Positions 62,600 through 64,000 of a DNA stretch of 64,000 nt are shown here, one piece after another (the first letter of the stretch is position 1; every line of letters begins with the position of its first letter). A program made the position numbers and the translations under genes. The notes under the pieces were generated by a model. The model worked only from the letters and a program-made list of their open reading frames with translations. It searched no databases and had not been told where the DNA came from. The stretch lies in NCBI GenBank assembly GCA_964017155.1, contig OZ024867.1, positions 22,633,020-22,697,019 on the forward strand, in the 5' to 3' direction. Source of the DNA: Oasisia sp. SBJ-2009 (taxonomy: Eukaryota > Annelida > Polychaeta > Sabellida > Siboglinidae).

Positions 62600-64000
62600 A
62601 AGTCAGTCATATATATATATTATACAATACAATGCTTTGTATAACTTTGTGTCAAATTAATGACATCATAAATGTTGTCGGCTTAACGCTATACAGCTGC
62701 TGGCAGCTTAACATGGGTGGGAAAGGGATTTAAGTTTATGGGGGCTAGGGACGTCATTGCGGGAATTTAATAAATAAATTCAATCAGTGACCGTTGTTAT
62801 ATTTTTAGTTGCACATAAATAAAGTCCATCAGTAAATTTTGGGGTGTGGGGGAAAATGCTACAATGTTAAAACAATTAACAAGTCACAAAAATATATTTT
62901 CAAATGTTGAAGTGCCTATTTCGCATGCGCTAAACAAGTTTGGTTTTTTTAAATTATGTACAGTTTCTTGTTAATTATGCAGTTTGTATGCGCAATGTGT
63001 ACTCACGTACATCTGGATACACTTGGCACATACATCATTCAGTATGTTGTTAATTTAATGTTGACAGTTCATGATGTTACTCATAATTAACATGTTTATA
63101 TATATTGAATGTATGCATTGGTGTATGCAAATTGTATGTATTATGTTGCTTGTATAGTAAAGCATCTTTCTTTCAGTTTGTCTTTTTGGTGTTATTTATG
63201 TAAGTTGCATCCAGTTTCGCGTCTTATTTAATACACTATACATAGTAAAACATTTATTGTTGCCAGTTTGCAAACATTGCATTACAAATTTAGATCATTC
63301 AGATACCGATGGCAGTTGTCAGAGTTTTCACTTTTGAACCATCAATAATCTAAAATAATAAAGCTGACCCCCGTACATATATATTTGAGAAAATATTCAA
63401 GTGGGAAGAATACTACATTAAAACAAGATGTCTTATTTCACAAGTAATGGTGGTCGAAACTTTGATGCGAGTCTAAATTTATTAGTTGCAAAATAAGAAA
63501 TCTGGTTTTAATATATGTATATAATATAGACTAATATATATGTATGCATATAATATATTGTATGTGTATAAAATACTTTTTATGCAAGTATGATACTTTG
63601 TACAGGGTATAATTATAATAGTTTCAATGACAACTCAGGTTAGTCCCAATCATGATTAAATGTTTTATTTATGTTTGTATGCTGTTCCGCTGAGTTAAGA
63701 TTCCTGAGGAAAAAGGCACTGTATATATATATAAATATATGTTTTACTAGTATTATTATAAATATATACATGTTCACATGCATATATACATAAGCAGTTT
63801 GTGTGTAAATAAATGCATGTATAGCTGCATAACAGGTTAGCCTGTCAATACACCATTTAAAAAACATGCAATCGGATCTCCTTCAGTTGTTAGTAATCTA
63901 GACCTTAGCATGTTATTCCTAACAGTTTCAGAGATAACATTATCTTGTGATCTTCTGCATTAAAGTTAAGGCAACGTATTCATTATTAAACATTCCTTGA
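62600..64000. other. AT-rich flank downstream of ATG4
   Basis: No coding sequence, RNA gene or defined repeat is recognised; it contains only AT-rich words and short TA runs. Confidence 0.5.

Overview
This is nuclear DNA of an animal. It holds spliced genes with GT–AG and GC–AG introns, no operons, abundant (TA)n, (CA)n and longer tandem repeats, a tRNA-derived SINE, broken non-LTR retrotransposons, TTAA-flanked miniature elements and a FLYWCH/MULE-type transposon. The gene content (a NACHT–LRR receptor, a nitrobindin next to ATG4) and tandem repeats that duplicate splice junctions fit an invertebrate deuterostome. Amphioxus is my leading guess, because junction-spanning minisatellites have, as I recall, been described there. 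A mollusc or another marine invertebrate is not excluded.

Three genes can be reconstructed exon by exon with matching phases. (1) An NLR-type receptor on the minus strand, 18566 to 8033, with 14 coding exons and about 1140 residues: a Cys/Trp-rich N-terminal module, a HEPN-like helical segment, coiled coil, NACHT ATPase, LRR exons and a helical C-terminus. (2) A nitrobindin (the C-terminal half of vertebrate THAP4) on the minus strand, 40180 to 34615, with four exons found and a missing short 5' exon. (3) ATG4, the autophagy cysteine protease, on the plus strand, 42714 to 61676, with 12 exons and 417 residues. Its catalytic Cys, Asp and His are intact and it has a C-terminal LIR-like tail. 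Genes 2 and 3 lie head-to-head, the arrangement of human THAP4 and ATG4B, with a broken THAP zinc-finger relic between them.

The most unusual feature is that four tandem arrays in genes 2 and 3 grew out of splice junctions. The 5' splice sites of ATG4 exons 4 and 8 are repeated more than 20 and about 30 times in the following introns. The 3' splice sites of two nitrobindin exons are repeated in the preceding introns. Each array presents the splicing machinery with decoy sites, and those after ATG4 exon 4 begin in frame.

Layout: 1–5490 satellites and AT-rich spacer; 5790–6180 GPCR relic; 6340–6920 minisatellite; 8–18.6 kb NLR gene (with a LINE fragment in an intron); 18.6–34 kb mostly intergenic, with repeats, LINE and MITE insertions, a possible orphan first exon at 29783 and a HEPN-like relic near 32 kb; 34.6–40.2 kb nitrobindin, with a MULE in its last intron; 40.2–42.7 kb divergent intergenic region; 42.7–62.6 kb ATG4 with repeat-filled introns and a 56-bp array in its 3' UTR; 62.6–64 kb AT-rich flank with no recognisable gene.
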